The notes: generated by a model from the sequence alone, not told the origin. 64,000 nt of DNA from Methanosarcina thermophila TM-1 (GCF_000969885.1 NZ_CP009501.1:2857876-2921875); one strand, 5' to 3'. Shown: positions 38,319 through 47,187, counted from the first letter of the stretch. Program-made: numbers and translations.

Positions 38319-38487
38319 GGCAGTCGGAGTGTGCTATTGCTAACTCTACTGTCTCTCCTCCACTTTTCCTTATGCCTTTATTTTCTTGGTTCTATATTAT
38401 CCGCCATGTTTTAAGTTAGACTTGCAAAATTTTGTCTCATTTTCGCTACCTAAATATACTATTAAAAAACTACCTGGCAGGTGAAGT

Positions 38488-38988
38488 ATGATGGAAAATC
38501 CTATAATAGGTCGAGTCTGGAAATTTGGAGACGATATCGATACAGATGTGATTATTCCCGGAAAATACCTGCGAACCAAGGATATGCAGATATTTGCAGC
38601 TCATGCAATGGAAGGTATTGACCCGGAATTTGCAAAAAAGGTAAAACCAGGTGACATTATTGTGGCAGGCAAAAACTTCGGTTGTGGCTCCTCGCGAGAA
38701 CAGGCTCCACTCGCTCTAAAACATGCGGGCATTGCCTGTGTAGTCGCAAAATCTTTTGCAAGGATCTTTTTCCGAAATGCAATCAACGTGGGTCTGCCCC
38801 TAATAGAAGCAGATATTGAATGTCAGGAAGGTGACGAGATTAAGGTTGACCTTTTAAAAGGCGAGGTTACAGTTCCAGGAAAAGGTACTTTCAAAGGAAA
38901 CAAATTACCGGGTTTCCTGCTCCAGATACTTGCTGACGGAGGGCTTGTAGCTCACAGGAAAAAAGTCCAGAGTGAGCAAAAGGAATAA
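38488..38988 (+). CDS. hacB: Aconitase-family small subunit, homoaconitase type (LeuD/HacB)
   Basis: 166 residues, the swivel-domain subunit of a two-chain hydro-lyase: [31 protein letters not shown] and [18 protein letters not shown]. The substrate-reading loop is YLRT (residues 27-30). In Methanocaldococcus, YLRT marks homoaconitase (coenzyme B pathway) while YLVY/YLVM marks isopropylmalate isomerase. On that basis this is more likely the homoaconitase small subunit than LeuD, although relaxed specificity is known. The large subunit is not in the window. GGTGA precedes the ATG pair. Confidence 0.88.
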   Translation: MMENPIIGRVWKFGDDIDTDVIIPGKYLRTKDMQIFAAHAMEGIDPEFAKKVKPGDIIVAGKNFGCGSSREQAPLALKHAGIACVVAKSFARIFFRNAINVGLPLIEADIECQEGDEIKVDLLKGEVTVPGKGTFKGNKLPGFLLQILADGGLVAHRKKVQSEQKE

Positions 38989-39084
38989 CCTTATCTTATA
39001 AATATCGGAACCGAATCAAATTCGATTTTCACTCAGAGTAATCAACGATTCAGAAAAACAAATTATCCAAAACAATCGATACTT

Positions 39085-39963
39085 ATGATTTTTCCTGATG
39101 AATATAAAAATGTGGGCGTGACAGAATCCTTCTGCCCGGGCACAGAAGAGCCAATCTATTTTCTGACTGACTATCTGATTGTCAAAAAAGGAGACCCCCT
39201 GACCGGCAACTCAGAGTATGCAATTTATCGTGTGAAAAAAAGCGGAGAGGGACTGCTCAGAAAGGTTGAAGCTCTTGAGACAATAGCCTCGGGAGAAGAA
39301 GTAGTGAAATATGATAGGGAGCTGAACATAAAAGACCGCGCACTCCTGATAGAAACTGCCGAGAAGCTCTGTACCGGCAAAGTGAACACGGTAATTTTCA
39401 CAGGTGTAGATAAGCACGTTACTTTTGTCCATAAGCCTGACCTCTCAGGCATACTTGAACTCGAAATCCTTGATGTTGCTCCTCCTTATCCTTCCTGGCT
39501 TTCCCTGGTTATACGACGGCTTGAAGCCAGTGGAATCTTCGGGGATTTGCAGGTCAGGTTTACTGAAAAGGTGATTGATCTAAGGCAGTTTGAAGGGAAA
39601 AACACTGTTTTCCCATGCAGTGCATCTGGACTGGAAGGAAAATGCCTGGATTCGGATGTAATAACGGAGAACGGACATCTACTGGTAGGGTGCGAGATTT
39701 CAAAAACCCTTTTTGAGATGCGCTTTCCTGAACTTGAGTATTCCTTTGTAGATATCTGTCCTTTTAAATCTGAGATAGTTATGCCCTCAAAACCTTTCAT
39801 TACGCGCTGCTGCAGGTCTGAGAACTCAGGGCTTGTAAAAATCTCGGGTTTTGATGGTGCTGTAGTCCACTGGGGAGCATCGGAGTACCAGGTTGCTGAG
39901 GCTGTTCGAAACCTTGTGAAGATGTTGAGGCAGGGTTCTGAGGACTTCAACCGCCAGCCTTGA
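39085..39963 (+). CDS. Conserved-looking methanogen protein, unknown function
   Basis: 292 residues, soluble, no signal peptide. It begins IFPDEYKNVGVTESFCPGTE and its C-terminal third has clustered Cys (PCSASGLEGKC, VGCEIS, DICPF, TRCCRSEN), suggesting metal binding. I do not recall a function. It sits between the homoaconitase-type subunit and mntP/aksF-like genes, 96 bases after the former, and could be cotranscribed. The start ATG lacks an obvious ribosome site. Confidence 0.75.
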   Translation: MIFPDEYKNVGVTESFCPGTEEPIYFLTDYLIVKKGDPLTGNSEYAIYRVKKSGEGLLRKVEALETIASGEEVVKYDRELNIKDRALLIETAEKLCTGKVNTVIFTGVDKHVTFVHKPDLSGILELEILDVAPPYPSWLSLVIRRLEASGIFGDLQVRFTEKVIDLRQFEGKNTVFPCSASGLEGKCLDSDVITENGHLLVGCEISKTLFEMRFPELEYSFVDICPFKSEIVMPSKPFITRCCRSENSGLVKISGFDGAVVHWGASEYQVAEAVRNLVKMLRQGSEDFNRQP

Positions 39964-40285
39964 TTTGTTCACTGCGACTACAGCAAGGCTTATGCCCAAT
40001 CTATTAGCTCTGCTTTTCCTTAGCACAATTAGTTTACAATAAATCCTCTCATTAATTAAAATAATCATCTGTTTTGATATAAATAATCCAAATTCAATAT
40101 ATATCTTCTAATATGAAAATATAATAGAAAACTCTATTATGTTTGAAAGCATAATTTCAGGGATTAATTTACTATGTTGCTCTTCGGTTAAGGGCTGTGG
40201 GGATGTTAAAGGTTTAAGATATTCACGTAGTCACAGACTACCGACTAATTAAAAGTAAAACCGAAGTTTTGGGGGGGTTGGTATT
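39964..40285. other. Intergenic region, no gene seen
   Basis: About 320 AT-rich bases with TATA-like ATATATATCTTC near 40098. A GTTTTGGGGGGGTTGG ribosome-site-like G run at 40267-40282 immediately precedes the next ATG. No other feature is visible. Confidence 0.4.
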
Positions 40286-40687
40286 ATGCTCTGGCTAATG
40301 CTTGCATGGCTTGCTGGGTTAATCATAGGAATTTTCTTGCTTAAGGTACTGCTTATAAAGGTTGCAGTGCAGGCTTCACTTGCTTATAATGCAATTCTTG
40401 GGCGTAATGTTCAGGCGAAGTATCAGCAGGTGGACACTATACCTGACTGGATTAAAACTCTCGCCGACGATAATATATACCAGCGTTATTCGATTAATCC
40501 TCCGCGCATTGTAGCACATCCAGCATTTTACAGAAGCGGTTTTAAGTTTTTTAATGGAGAAGACGGTAAGTATGCGGTTTCCTATGATGGCACCGGTAAA
40601 TACACCGTCTACAGAAGGTTAAAGTCAGAGCCATCAGGTAATAGAGTAAAATCAGTGGTTGGGAGAAAGTCTAAAGCCAAAGTATGA
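40286..40687 (+). CDS. Single-pass membrane protein, unknown function
   Basis: 133 residues. The first 35 form one hydrophobic helix (LMLAWLAGLIIGIFLLKVLL), followed by a soluble domain with YRSGFKFFNGEDGKYAVSYD and a basic tail ending in KSKAKV. A G-rich ribosome site with GGGGGG lies four to eight bases before the ATG. The stop codon falls inside a hairpin arm. No family is recognised. Confidence 0.65.
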   Translation: MLWLMLAWLAGLIIGIFLLKVLLIKVAVQASLAYNAILGRNVQAKYQQVDTIPDWIKTLADDNIYQRYSINPPRIVAHPAFYRSGFKFFNGEDGKYAVSYDGTGKYTVYRRLKSEPSGNRVKSVVGRKSKAKV

Positions 40688-40704
40688 GCCTGAGTTTTGG
40701 CTCA
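40685..40704 (+). terminator. Hairpin at the stop codon of the membrane protein gene
   Basis: TGAGCC (40685-40690) pairs with GGCTCA (40699-40704) around an eight-base T-containing loop. The first arm contains the TGA stop codon. No strong T run follows, so termination is only suggested. Confidence 0.4.
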
Positions 40705-40859
40705 AGCACAAGTTGTGGCGCACTCGTTGCGCCCGTCGATAATGCCGAATAAGATTTTGGATAATGTTCTCAAACCCAAAATTTTGCCGTTTTTGCTCAG
40801 GCGAAACCATTGCGCTGAGTGACCACGCCATCACACCGATTTTTAATCAAACTTTTTTC

Positions 40860-40925
40860 AAAATGTTTGCGCTCAAGCATTTTTTGAAAAGGCTTGTGGG
40901 CAAGCTATTTTTTTGAAAAGACTTG
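40860..40925. repeat. Imperfect 35-bp direct repeat before mntP
   Basis: Two copies of a pattern CAAGCATTTTTTGAAAAGGC TTG (with small changes) lie at about 40874-40895 and 40901-40926 in the 470-base gap before mntP. The gap also has a frame from 40913 to 41170 that does not look coding. Nothing else is seen. Confidence 0.5.
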
Positions 40926-41157
40926 CATTCAAGCAGTTTATTACAAAAGTTGCCTTTTTAAGAAAGGTTTTTACCTTTTCAGAAGACATAGCTTTAAATC
41001 TTATTGTAGATTTACGTGTCATCAAAAGGATGACAACTATACCACATGGACACTATAAAACTTTTGATTCTCAAACATCCTCAGCACATGAGAATTTTAG
41101 TGCCCTTAAATATCCATCTATACTATTTTTAAAACGAAACCGGAGTAAACACATTTT

Positions 41158-41712
41158 ATGTCTTTCTTGACTAATTTTCTTCTTGGGCTTGGACTTGCAA
41201 TGGATGCATTTGCAGTTTCCATGTCAAGCGGAACCACAATAAGACCCTTTCGGCTCAATGATGCGCTTAAGCTGGCTTTCTTTTTCGGGGGGTTTCAGGC
41301 TTTTATGCCTGTGTTGGGCTGGCTTGGAGGGAGTGCAGTAAGCGGCTTTGTCTCAGATTATGCTCCATGGATTGCTTTTGGGCTTCTTGCCTTTATTGGA
41401 GGCAAAATGATTTACGAGGCTCTTTACGGAGATCCCGATGGAAAGGTAAGTTCCCTTAATTACTCGATACTTTTTGTACTCGCAGTCGCTACAAGCATAG
41501 ATGCCCTTGCTGTGGGGATAAGTTTCGCATTTCTAAATACGCCTATTCTTGAACCTGTAATTATAATAGGCTGTGTGACCTTTTTCATGTCTTTCTGCGG
41601 AGCAGTCCTTGGATACAGAATAGGTCATTTCTTTGAGCACGAAGTCGAGATTATAGGAGGTCTTATTCTTATCGGGCTCGGCATAAAAACCCTTGTCGAG
41701 CACATGTTTTGA
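41158..41712 (+). CDS. mntP: Manganese efflux pump MntP
   Basis: 184 residues and six hydrophobic helices, the size and shape of MntP (former UPF0059). It carries the paired motif of the family with acidic residues in membrane helices: GLGLAMDAFAVSMSSG at the start and AVATSIDALAVGISFAF in the middle, and GFQAFMPVLGW. It exports Mn2+ from the cytoplasm. The dehydrogenase frame begins immediately after or overlaps its stop. No yybP-ykoY-type riboswitch is recognised upstream. Confidence 0.95.
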   Translation: MSFLTNFLLGLGLAMDAFAVSMSSGTTIRPFRLNDALKLAFFFGGFQAFMPVLGWLGGSAVSGFVSDYAPWIAFGLLAFIGGKMIYEALYGDPDGKVSSLNYSILFVLAVATSIDALAVGISFAFLNTPILEPVIIIGCVTFFMSFCGAVLGYRIGHFFEHEVEIIGGLILIGLGIKTLVEHMF

Positions 41713-41780
41713 ATCTGAGATTTCCTAAATCTGAAAAACTTACGCCAGATTCATATACTCCAAATTACAGATGCAGTAGC

Positions 41781-42773
41781 ATGAAACTGGCTGTAATCGA
41801 AGGTGATGGGATCGGCAGGGAAGTAATCCCTGCAGCTGTTAAAGTCCTTGACGCTTTCGGGCTTGAGCTTGAGAAAGTACCTCTGGAGCTAGGCTACACT
41901 CGATGGGAAAAAACAGGGACTGCAATGTCGAGTGACGATCTGGAGACTATAAAAGGATGCGATGCAGTTCTTTTTGGAGCCGTTACCACTGTGCCGGACC
42001 CAAGTTACAAAAGCATTCTCCTAACCATCCGAAAGGAACTTGATCTTTATGCCAATATTAGACCTATAAAACCTCTTCCCGGCATAACAGGGGTTACCGG
42101 GAGAAGCGACTTCGATTTTATTATTGTAAGGGAAAACGCTGAAGGGCTGTACTCTGGGATTGAGGAAATAGGACCTGAGTTTTCCTGGACAAAACGAATA
42201 ATAACACGAAAGGGCTCCGAGCGAATTGCCGAATATGCCTGTAAACTTGCTAAGGGAAGGAAGAAAAGGCTGATAATTGTTCATAAATCCAATGTCCTGA
42301 AATCTGACAAACTTTTCCTTGATATCTGCAGGCAGACGGCAGCAGCTCGCGGAGTAGAGTATGAGGATATGCTGATTGACTCAATGGCTTACAGCCTTAT
42401 GATGCATCCTGAAAGATATGACATTGTGGTTACAACTAACCTCTTTGGGGATATCCTGAGTGACATGTGTGCAGCTCTTGTAGGAAGTCTCGGCCTTGTC
42501 CCGAGCGCCAATATAGGAGATAAATATGCCTTCTTCGAACCTGTGCACGGAAGTGCACCTGATATTGCCGGAAAGGGCATTGCAAATCCGCTTGCTGCAA
42601 TTCTCTGCGTAAAAATGCTACTGGAGTGGATGGGAGAAGCAAGATTTCAAATTATAGACGAGGCGATAGCCCATGTGCTTCAACAGAAAATTATCACTCC
42701 TGACCTCGGAGGAACAGCCAGCACAATGGAAGTCGGAAACGCGGTTGCGGAGTATGTGAGGAAAAATCTGTAA
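41781..42773 (+). CDS. Isocitrate/isopropylmalate-type dehydrogenase (homoisocitrate dehydrogenase candidate)
   Basis: About 330 residues, NAD(P)-dependent beta-decarboxylating dehydrogenase: [35 protein letters not shown] (substrate helix), [34 protein letters not shown] (metal Asp) and [18 protein letters not shown]. It could be LeuB (leucine), homoisocitrate dehydrogenase AksF (coenzyme B) or both. A homoaconitase-type subunit 2.8 kb upstream favours AksF. A TTG at 41709 overlapping the mntP stop would add 24 residues that do not look conserved, so ATG 41781 is preferred. Confidence 0.88.
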   Translation: MKLAVIEGDGIGREVIPAAVKVLDAFGLELEKVPLELGYTRWEKTGTAMSSDDLETIKGCDAVLFGAVTTVPDPSYKSILLTIRKELDLYANIRPIKPLPGITGVTGRSDFDFIIVRENAEGLYSGIEEIGPEFSWTKRIITRKGSERIAEYACKLAKGRKKRLIIVHKSNVLKSDKLFLDICRQTAAARGVEYEDMLIDSMAYSLMMHPERYDIVVTTNLFGDILSDMCAALVGSLGLVPSANIGDKYAFFEPVHGSAPDIAGKGIANPLAAILCVKMLLEWMGEARFQIIDEAIAHVLQQKIITPDLGGTASTMEVGNAVAEYVRKNL

Positions 42774-42919
42774 AAACTCAGTAGTAATACTGGATATGCC
42801 TCCTGCCGGAGGGGAATTTTTAATATTTTAAACCCTCTATTATTATGAAGAGCAGTTAGATTTCTATCAAAATAGACTATCAAAATAGCTGCGCTTAAAT
42901 TCTGATATGTCACTAACGA

Positions 42920-43555
42920 ATGAGTGGGGGTTTCATTCTGCGTCAGTTTTTCGATGTCTCATTGCTTATTACGGAAGAAATGGTTGTATACCCGGGAAAG
43001 CCGTCGCCATCTATTCAGAGGTATGCTTCTATCCCGAGAGATAATGTAAACGAATCTATTCTGACTCTGGGAAGCCATACAGGTACTCATGTAGAATCCA
43101 GACTGCATCTTCAGGATGGTAAAGAAAGTGTTGCTGACTTGCCTCTTGATCACTTTTATGGAAAATGCAAGGTTTTTGATCTTATCCATGTGGAGAACGA
43201 AATCCACAGCCAGGATCTTGAAACATTTGATATCCAGCCAGGAGACATAGTGCTTCTCAAGACCAGGAACTCAACCCTGGGGTACGTTAAGTTCCTTGAG
43301 AACTATGTGCACCTTAAAATGGACGCAGCTGAATACCTCGTCAATGCCGGAATTAAAACCCTAGGCTTTGACTACCTGAGCGTTAAAAAGCCTGACGGGG
43401 ACGACGAAGTCCGTGAAATACTTATTAACAATACAACTTTGTTTTTAGGACTCAACCTTGCCGGTGTCCAGGAAGGGGAGTATACATTCTTAGGTTTGCC
43501 TCTACGTATAAACACGGACGGAGCTCCGGCTAGAGTAATACTTGTTAAAGAGTAA
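42920..43555 (+). CDS. Cyclase-family metal hydrolase (kynurenine-formamidase fold)
   Basis: 211 residues: FDVSLLITEEMVVYPG near the start and the metal motif SHTGTHVES (HxGTHxD/E), then KTLGFDYLSV. The usual Asp after HTGTH is Glu here. Members hydrolyse amides or lactones such as formylkynurenine with Zn or Mn. ATG 42920 has no ribosome site, whereas GGGGG at 42926-42930 is seven bases before in-frame CTG 42938, which would start the protein at the conserved part; the start is therefore uncertain. The last codons lie in a 17-bp tandem repeat. Confidence 0.85.
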   Translation: MSGGFILRQFFDVSLLITEEMVVYPGKPSPSIQRYASIPRDNVNESILTLGSHTGTHVESRLHLQDGKESVADLPLDHFYGKCKVFDLIHVENEIHSQDLETFDIQPGDIVLLKTRNSTLGYVKFLENYVHLKMDAAEYLVNAGIKTLGFDYLSVKKPDGDDEVREILINNTTLFLGLNLAGVQEGEYTFLGLPLRINTDGAPARVILVKE

Positions 43556-43625
43556 TACTTGTTAAAGAGTAATACTTGTTAAAGAGTAATACTTGTTAAA
43601 GAGTAATACTTGTTAAAGAGTAATT
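43532..43625. repeat. 17-bp tandem repeat beginning inside the cyclase gene
   Basis: Five exact copies of AGAGTAATACTTGTTAA start at 43532, 43549, 43566, 43583 and 43600, with a partial sixth at 43617. The first copy encodes the last residues of the cyclase protein and the stop codon lies in the second, so the array grew by duplicating the 3' end of the gene. The rest of the gap to 43831 is empty. Confidence 0.95.
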
Positions 43626-43831
43626 TCTTTTATAGCAGGATAAAATCTTGAACGGTAAACAGTAAAGCAGACAAAAATGTTGAAAATATAAAAGCTTAAA
43701 AATCTATAAAATATTCAGGTACCAAAAGGGTCTAAAGCATATATCAAAAAAGTCAGAAGTACAATTCTTCTATTACGTGAAGCCCTTCAGGTTCATATTG
43801 TTTTTTCTCTTGTTTTAATTTGATACTTGAG

Positions 43832-43975
43832 TTATTTTTCAGGTTTCATATCCCTTTTTTTGGACTTGCTTTCCCCTGTTTGATTCCTCTGGAATGTTTG
43901 TTTATATTCCCTGAAAAGTTCGAACTGCTCATAATAATGAGTTCTCTCGATTATCTCTTCAAAAAATTCGTTCAT
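43832..43975 (-). CDS. Small protein with YYEQFE motif, 47 aa, paralogue A
   Basis: ATG 43975 on the minus strand opens a 47-codon frame with a purine-rich ribosome site (AGGGGG) nine bases upstream. The first 22 residues match those of another small frame at 44352-44492: both have an acidic start, ER-x2-YYEQFE and then F/Y-R. The second half is basic (KSKKRD). It is soluble and helical by eye. A TATA-like ATTTATAAG (complement near 44037-44047) lies about 65 bases upstream. No family is recognised. Confidence 0.65.
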   Translation of the reverse strand: MNEFFEEIIERTHYYEQFELFREYKQTFQRNQTGESKSKKRDMKPEK

Positions 43976-44351
43976 GCGAATTCCCCCTAACCCACATAGA
44001 TATTTTTCTTAACCCAAATAGATATTTCTCTCTAATACTTATAAATATTTGCCATTGACGCACTGGATGCTTCTAAAAATATTGTGAAGCGTTAACCTCA
44101 GAATTTACTATGGGACAGGGGAGGAACTTGCAGAAATGGAACCAGTTGAGAAGTGAGTCTCTCCGCCTTTAACTTCATTACTATTATCTCATACTTCTGA
44201 TTTTTTTCTGAATTTCTTGAATTCTTCTAAAATTCCTTTTTCTTGAAACTTACTTCTCAACGTTCCATTTCTTTAGAGTCTTTGCAGCAAGCTCACAACT
44301 TTTTGTTATGTGAATCAAGTTACTCTCAGCTGGCAATCAATAAATTAAGCC
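43976..44351. other. Gap between the two small paralogues, with a long imperfect hairpin
   Basis: AGAAATGGAACCAGTTGAGA plus AGT (44132-44154) is matched by ACTTCTCAACGTTCCATTTC plus T (44252-44272), complementary except for two unpaired bases, with a 97-base loop. AACCCA-ATAGATATTT is repeated at 43989 and 44013. On the minus strand the hairpin lies after paralogue B and before paralogue A. Confidence 0.65.
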
Positions 44352-44492
44352 TTACGTAATATTCATTGCTGGAGCTTTTAGTTTAAGTGTAGCCATATCT
44401 CCAAAATGTTCGGAGAGACCTGTGTTCCTGTAACTTTCAAACTGCTCATAGTACTGCGCACGTTCGACCAATCCTTTGAATATTTCCTCCAT
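44352..44492 (-). CDS. Small protein with YYEQFE motif, 46 aa, paralogue B
   Basis: ATG 44492 on the minus strand follows a near-perfect ribosome site GAGGTGA at normal spacing. The 46-residue product begins MEEIFKGLVERAQYYEQFES and shares with paralogue A the ER-x2-YYEQFE core, initial acidic residues and the following aromatic-Arg pair; the C-terminal halves differ. Conservation between two copies plus good ribosome sites argues that both are translated. No function can be given. Confidence 0.68.
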   Translation of the reverse strand: MEEIFKGLVERAQYYEQFESYRNTGLSEHFGDMATLKLKAPAMNIT

Positions 44493-44843
44493 TGTATTCA
44501 CCTCTATTCTCAAAAAGTACTTCAGTATTTATTAATCTCAGCCTAGCAGGGTGAAAGTATTTTTGGAGGATCTGCTGCAATGATTTCCAGGCTTTACGGC
44601 TACTGAAGCTGAAAGCCTTTTCTGGATATTTTCAAGAAATAGAGAACATAAAGAAAAAAAATTGTTAAAAGGAAATAGTAAAATTCTTATTATATTATTT
44701 TTGTAGCATCTGCAAGCTTTTCTCCAAGCTTTTTCCATCTTACAGGTTCCTTTCCTTATGGCTCGTACTTTTACCTGAAGTCCGGGCTCAAATATCTGGA
44801 TTCCTGCCTTTTGAGATCCTGTTCTATGATTTTCACCGATTGT

Positions 44844-44883
44844 GCAGTAGTGATAATCCCTTTGCAGTAGTGATAATCCCTTT
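44844..44883. repeat. 20-bp direct repeat after the ferritin-like gene
   Basis: GCAGTAGTGATAATCCCTTT occurs twice head to tail (44844-44863 and 44864-44883), about 50 bases beyond the stop codon of the minus-strand ferritin-like gene. The surrounding 44493-44935 gap shows no supported gene; a 66-codon minus frame at 44538-44738 looks spurious. Confidence 0.9.
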
Positions 44884-44935
44884 AAAGTCCCTGCAGTTCA
44901 GTCTAATACATATACTCATAGCCACTTCAGGCTTT

Positions 44936-45442
44936 TCAGGTTTGCATCCTGAATCTGGTAATCTCATCCAGGAAACTGTCAATTAGCTCGTAATGCCCTC
45001 TCTCATAACCTGCAAGCATTTGGAAGAAGTTTCTCAGGCTTTCGTCTTCAACCCTTTTTGCGACTTCAGTATAGAAATCTTCACTCTTTCTCTCGTGCCT
45101 CAGGGCTGCAATAAGGATGCCCGCATCTCCAAGCGTAACCTCTCCACCTTTTGTACGTCCCAAGTCAAACTCAGGGGTAAAAGATTGACCGCTTGGAATC
45201 TCCGTACTTACTACGGGCAATTCTTTCTTATCCCGGTATCTTTCAAGGTAACCAAGGTGTGTTACCTCTTGATTTGCCAGGTACTCATAAAGCTCCTTAA
45301 ATTTAGGGTCTTCCATTAAAGCAGCTTTACTCAGGTAGAAGTCCCTTGCTTCTTTTTCTCTCTCAATCGCCAGAGCTACTGCTTCTTCAATTCCCTTGAG
45401 CTTTTTTACTTCCTCCACTACACTTTGATATGCGCTTTTCAT
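44936..45442 (-). CDS. Ferritin-like (rubrerythrin-type) di-iron protein
   Basis: 168 residues forming a four-helix bundle with two iron-binding half sites: EREKEARDFY and NQEVTHLGYLE in the first half, RHERKSEDFY and YERGHYELID in the second. These give the E...ExxH pattern of ferritin-like di-iron proteins. There is no rubredoxin-like CxxC domain, so it is not a full rubrerythrin. It probably handles peroxide or iron. Two redox flavoproteins lie upstream in the same direction, suggesting an oxidative-stress or electron-transfer group. Confidence 0.88.
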   Translation of the reverse strand: MKSAYQSVVEEVKKLKGIEEAVALAIEREKEARDFYLSKAALMEDPKFKELYEYLANQEVTHLGYLERYRDKKELPVVSTEIPSGQSFTPEFDLGRTKGGEVTLGDAGILIAALRHERKSEDFYTEVAKRVEDESLRNFFQMLAGYERGHYELIDSFLDEITRFRMQT

Positions 45443-45494
45443 ATTTACTACCCCCTCCGATTCTTATTTTTCCAAATCTCCCCATTTTTAAGTC

Positions 45495-46142
45495 TTACGT
45501 CCCGGTTTCTTTCTTGGTTTCTTTCTTAGCTTTAGTTTTCTTTCGCTCTCTCACCTTCACAGTTATATCTTCAGTAGGCCGTTCGAGTCCAAAGATATCA
45601 TAGATCTCAAATGGACTAGAGAGCACTGTAATATTTTCCATTTGTGCAAGTTTTTCCGAATTTGTAACATCTACTTCGCGCATTCTAAGCTCAAAGGCTT
45701 TGCCGCTAGGAGCAGCGGTTTTTACACTCCCCCTTTTCTGGTCTACTGGCAGGATGAAAATTGGTGTTTCTCCTTTTGCAGTCTGAGAAACTGCATTTGT
45801 AACAAGGGTGTCTGCAATCCCATGCACTATCTTTGCCACGGTATTGGCAGTTGCTGGGGCTACCAGCAGGAAATCGTAATATCCCATCTGCAGCGGGCCT
45901 GCAATAAATGGGGAGTTGGGACCTGCATCGACTTTGAAGTTAGGAAAATCGGTCTGGATTTTGTCCCAGAGATGATACCATTTCATTACGGTCTCGCCCT
46001 CTTTGGAGAGAAAAACCATCGTTTCAACCCCTGTTCGGTTCTTAATATCTACCAGAATACTGTAGGTCTCAATCATCTGGTCTCCCGAACCTGTTATTCC
46101 CCATGCTATTCGCTTAATTTCCTTATTTAAAGGCTCTACCAA
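45495..46142 (-). CDS. afpA: Archaeoflavoprotein AfpA (UbiX/dihydropteroate-reductase-like flavoprotein)
   Basis: 215 residues with the flavoprotein fold: AWGITGSGDQMIETY at the N-terminus, PFIAGPLQMGYYDFLLVAPA and TANTVAKIVHGIADTLVTNA for FMN binding, and ILPVDQKRG. It resembles archaeoflavoprotein from Archaeoglobus, which accepts electrons from ferredoxin, and the related methanopterin reductase DmrB. The C-terminal 20 residues are a Lys-rich tail. It lies next to isf and the ferritin-like gene on the same strand, a sensible ferredoxin-linked redox group. Confidence 0.85.
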   Translation of the reverse strand: MVEPLNKEIKRIAWGITGSGDQMIETYSILVDIKNRTGVETMVFLSKEGETVMKWYHLWDKIQTDFPNFKVDAGPNSPFIAGPLQMGYYDFLLVAPATANTVAKIVHGIADTLVTNAVSQTAKGETPIFILPVDQKRGSVKTAAPSGKAFELRMREVDVTNSEKLAQMENITVLSSPFEIYDIFGLERPTEDITVKVRERKKTKAKKETKKETGT

Positions 46143-46238
46143 GATAACTTCCTCCTTAACTGATTTGTCAAACTCTGAGTTTATTTCTTTTTATGATTAA
46201 CCTGAATTCCGAAGACACCTATCTTTCCAGAGTTTACA

Positions 46239-46919
46239 TTATTTGGCTGCTTTTTGCGGCATCTCAGATGACAGGGGTTCGGATTCTTCTGAAGAAGCTC
46301 TTCTTACAAGTTGGGTTGTCTGGATAAGCTTTTTCAGGGTTTTTCTGAGGCTTCTCATGCCTTCAGAATCCTCAGATACACCTTCTGCTCCTTTGTCCTT
46401 TGACCAGAACGTTCCCCCCAGGTTCGCTCCGAAAGAACCCCCTCCCACAGGTATCATTTCATTGATCACATAAAAGTTCAGGATAGTCTGGATTGCCGGC
46501 TCCTGTCCTCCCATCCTGTCTCCTCCGTCAGCTATGCCCATCCCTACTTTATTCAAAAAAATTTTGGGATTTTGGGCAAGTACGGCTCTGCATCTATCCA
46601 TTATTGTTTTGGTTTGAGCACTCAATGTTCCCTGATAAACCGGAGTTCCAATAATCCAGGCGTCTGCCCAGATCATTTTGTCATAAAGTTCAGCTGAGAT
46701 GTCATCCTTATGAACACAGCCTTCCTTTGTTCTTATACAGAAGTCGCAGTGGATGCAAAAGTTCAGCTTTTTTCCTCTGACAGAAAAGTAATAAGTTTCT
46801 GCTCCATATTTCTCCTCTGCAATCTTGAGCGCTTCCCGGACCAGAAAATCAGTCGCCATATTCCTGGGACTTCCGGATATTCCGAGAATCCTTATCGGTC
46901 TGGCTTCGGTTTCTTGCAT
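46239..46919 (-). CDS. isf: Iron-sulfur flavoprotein (Isf)
   Basis: 226 residues. GISGSPRNMATDFLVREAL is the FMN phosphate loop of the flavodoxin-like reductases, and the compact cluster motif CIHCDFCIRTKEGC (Cys55, 58, 61, 68) binds [4Fe-4S]. This is the hallmark of Methanosarcina Isf, a dimer that takes electrons from ferredoxin and reduces O2 or peroxide. GTPVYQGTLSAQTKTIMDR is the second flavin contact. It is 96 bases upstream of afpA in the same direction. Confidence 0.92.
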   Translation of the reverse strand: MQETEARPIRILGISGSPRNMATDFLVREALKIAEEKYGAETYYFSVRGKKLNFCIHCDFCIRTKEGCVHKDDISAELYDKMIWADAWIIGTPVYQGTLSAQTKTIMDRCRAVLAQNPKIFLNKVGMGIADGGDRMGGQEPAIQTILNFYVINEMIPVGGGSFGANLGGTFWSKDKGAEGVSEDSEGMRSLRKTLKKLIQTTQLVRRASSEESEPLSSEMPQKAAK

Positions 46920-47187
46920 GTCCCCTCCAAATTATATATCAGACATAACCGAATATACCTTGTATGCTGGTATGGCATTCGGACAAATAATTCTATGCCT
47001 GAACAGTTTTATTACATAATTTTCCAGTTTTTAACTTTGCAGGAAAACTGTTTGAATTTCATTTTAAGAGGCTGAATGCGGAAATGTATTCTGAATGTGG
47101 GCTTTTCATATACTTTTATAAATATATTCTGCTACTTCCTTAAGAAAGGTTACCTACAATTTAGACATTATGTTGAAACCTGTGGAA

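Noticed and set aside
40913..41170. 85-codon frame before mntP
   Set aside because: Begins in a repeat and overlaps the mntP start; no ribosome site.
44538..44738. 66-codon minus-strand frame between paralogue B and the ferritin-like gene
   Set aside because: No ribosome site and it lies in repeat-rich AT DNA; not protein-like.
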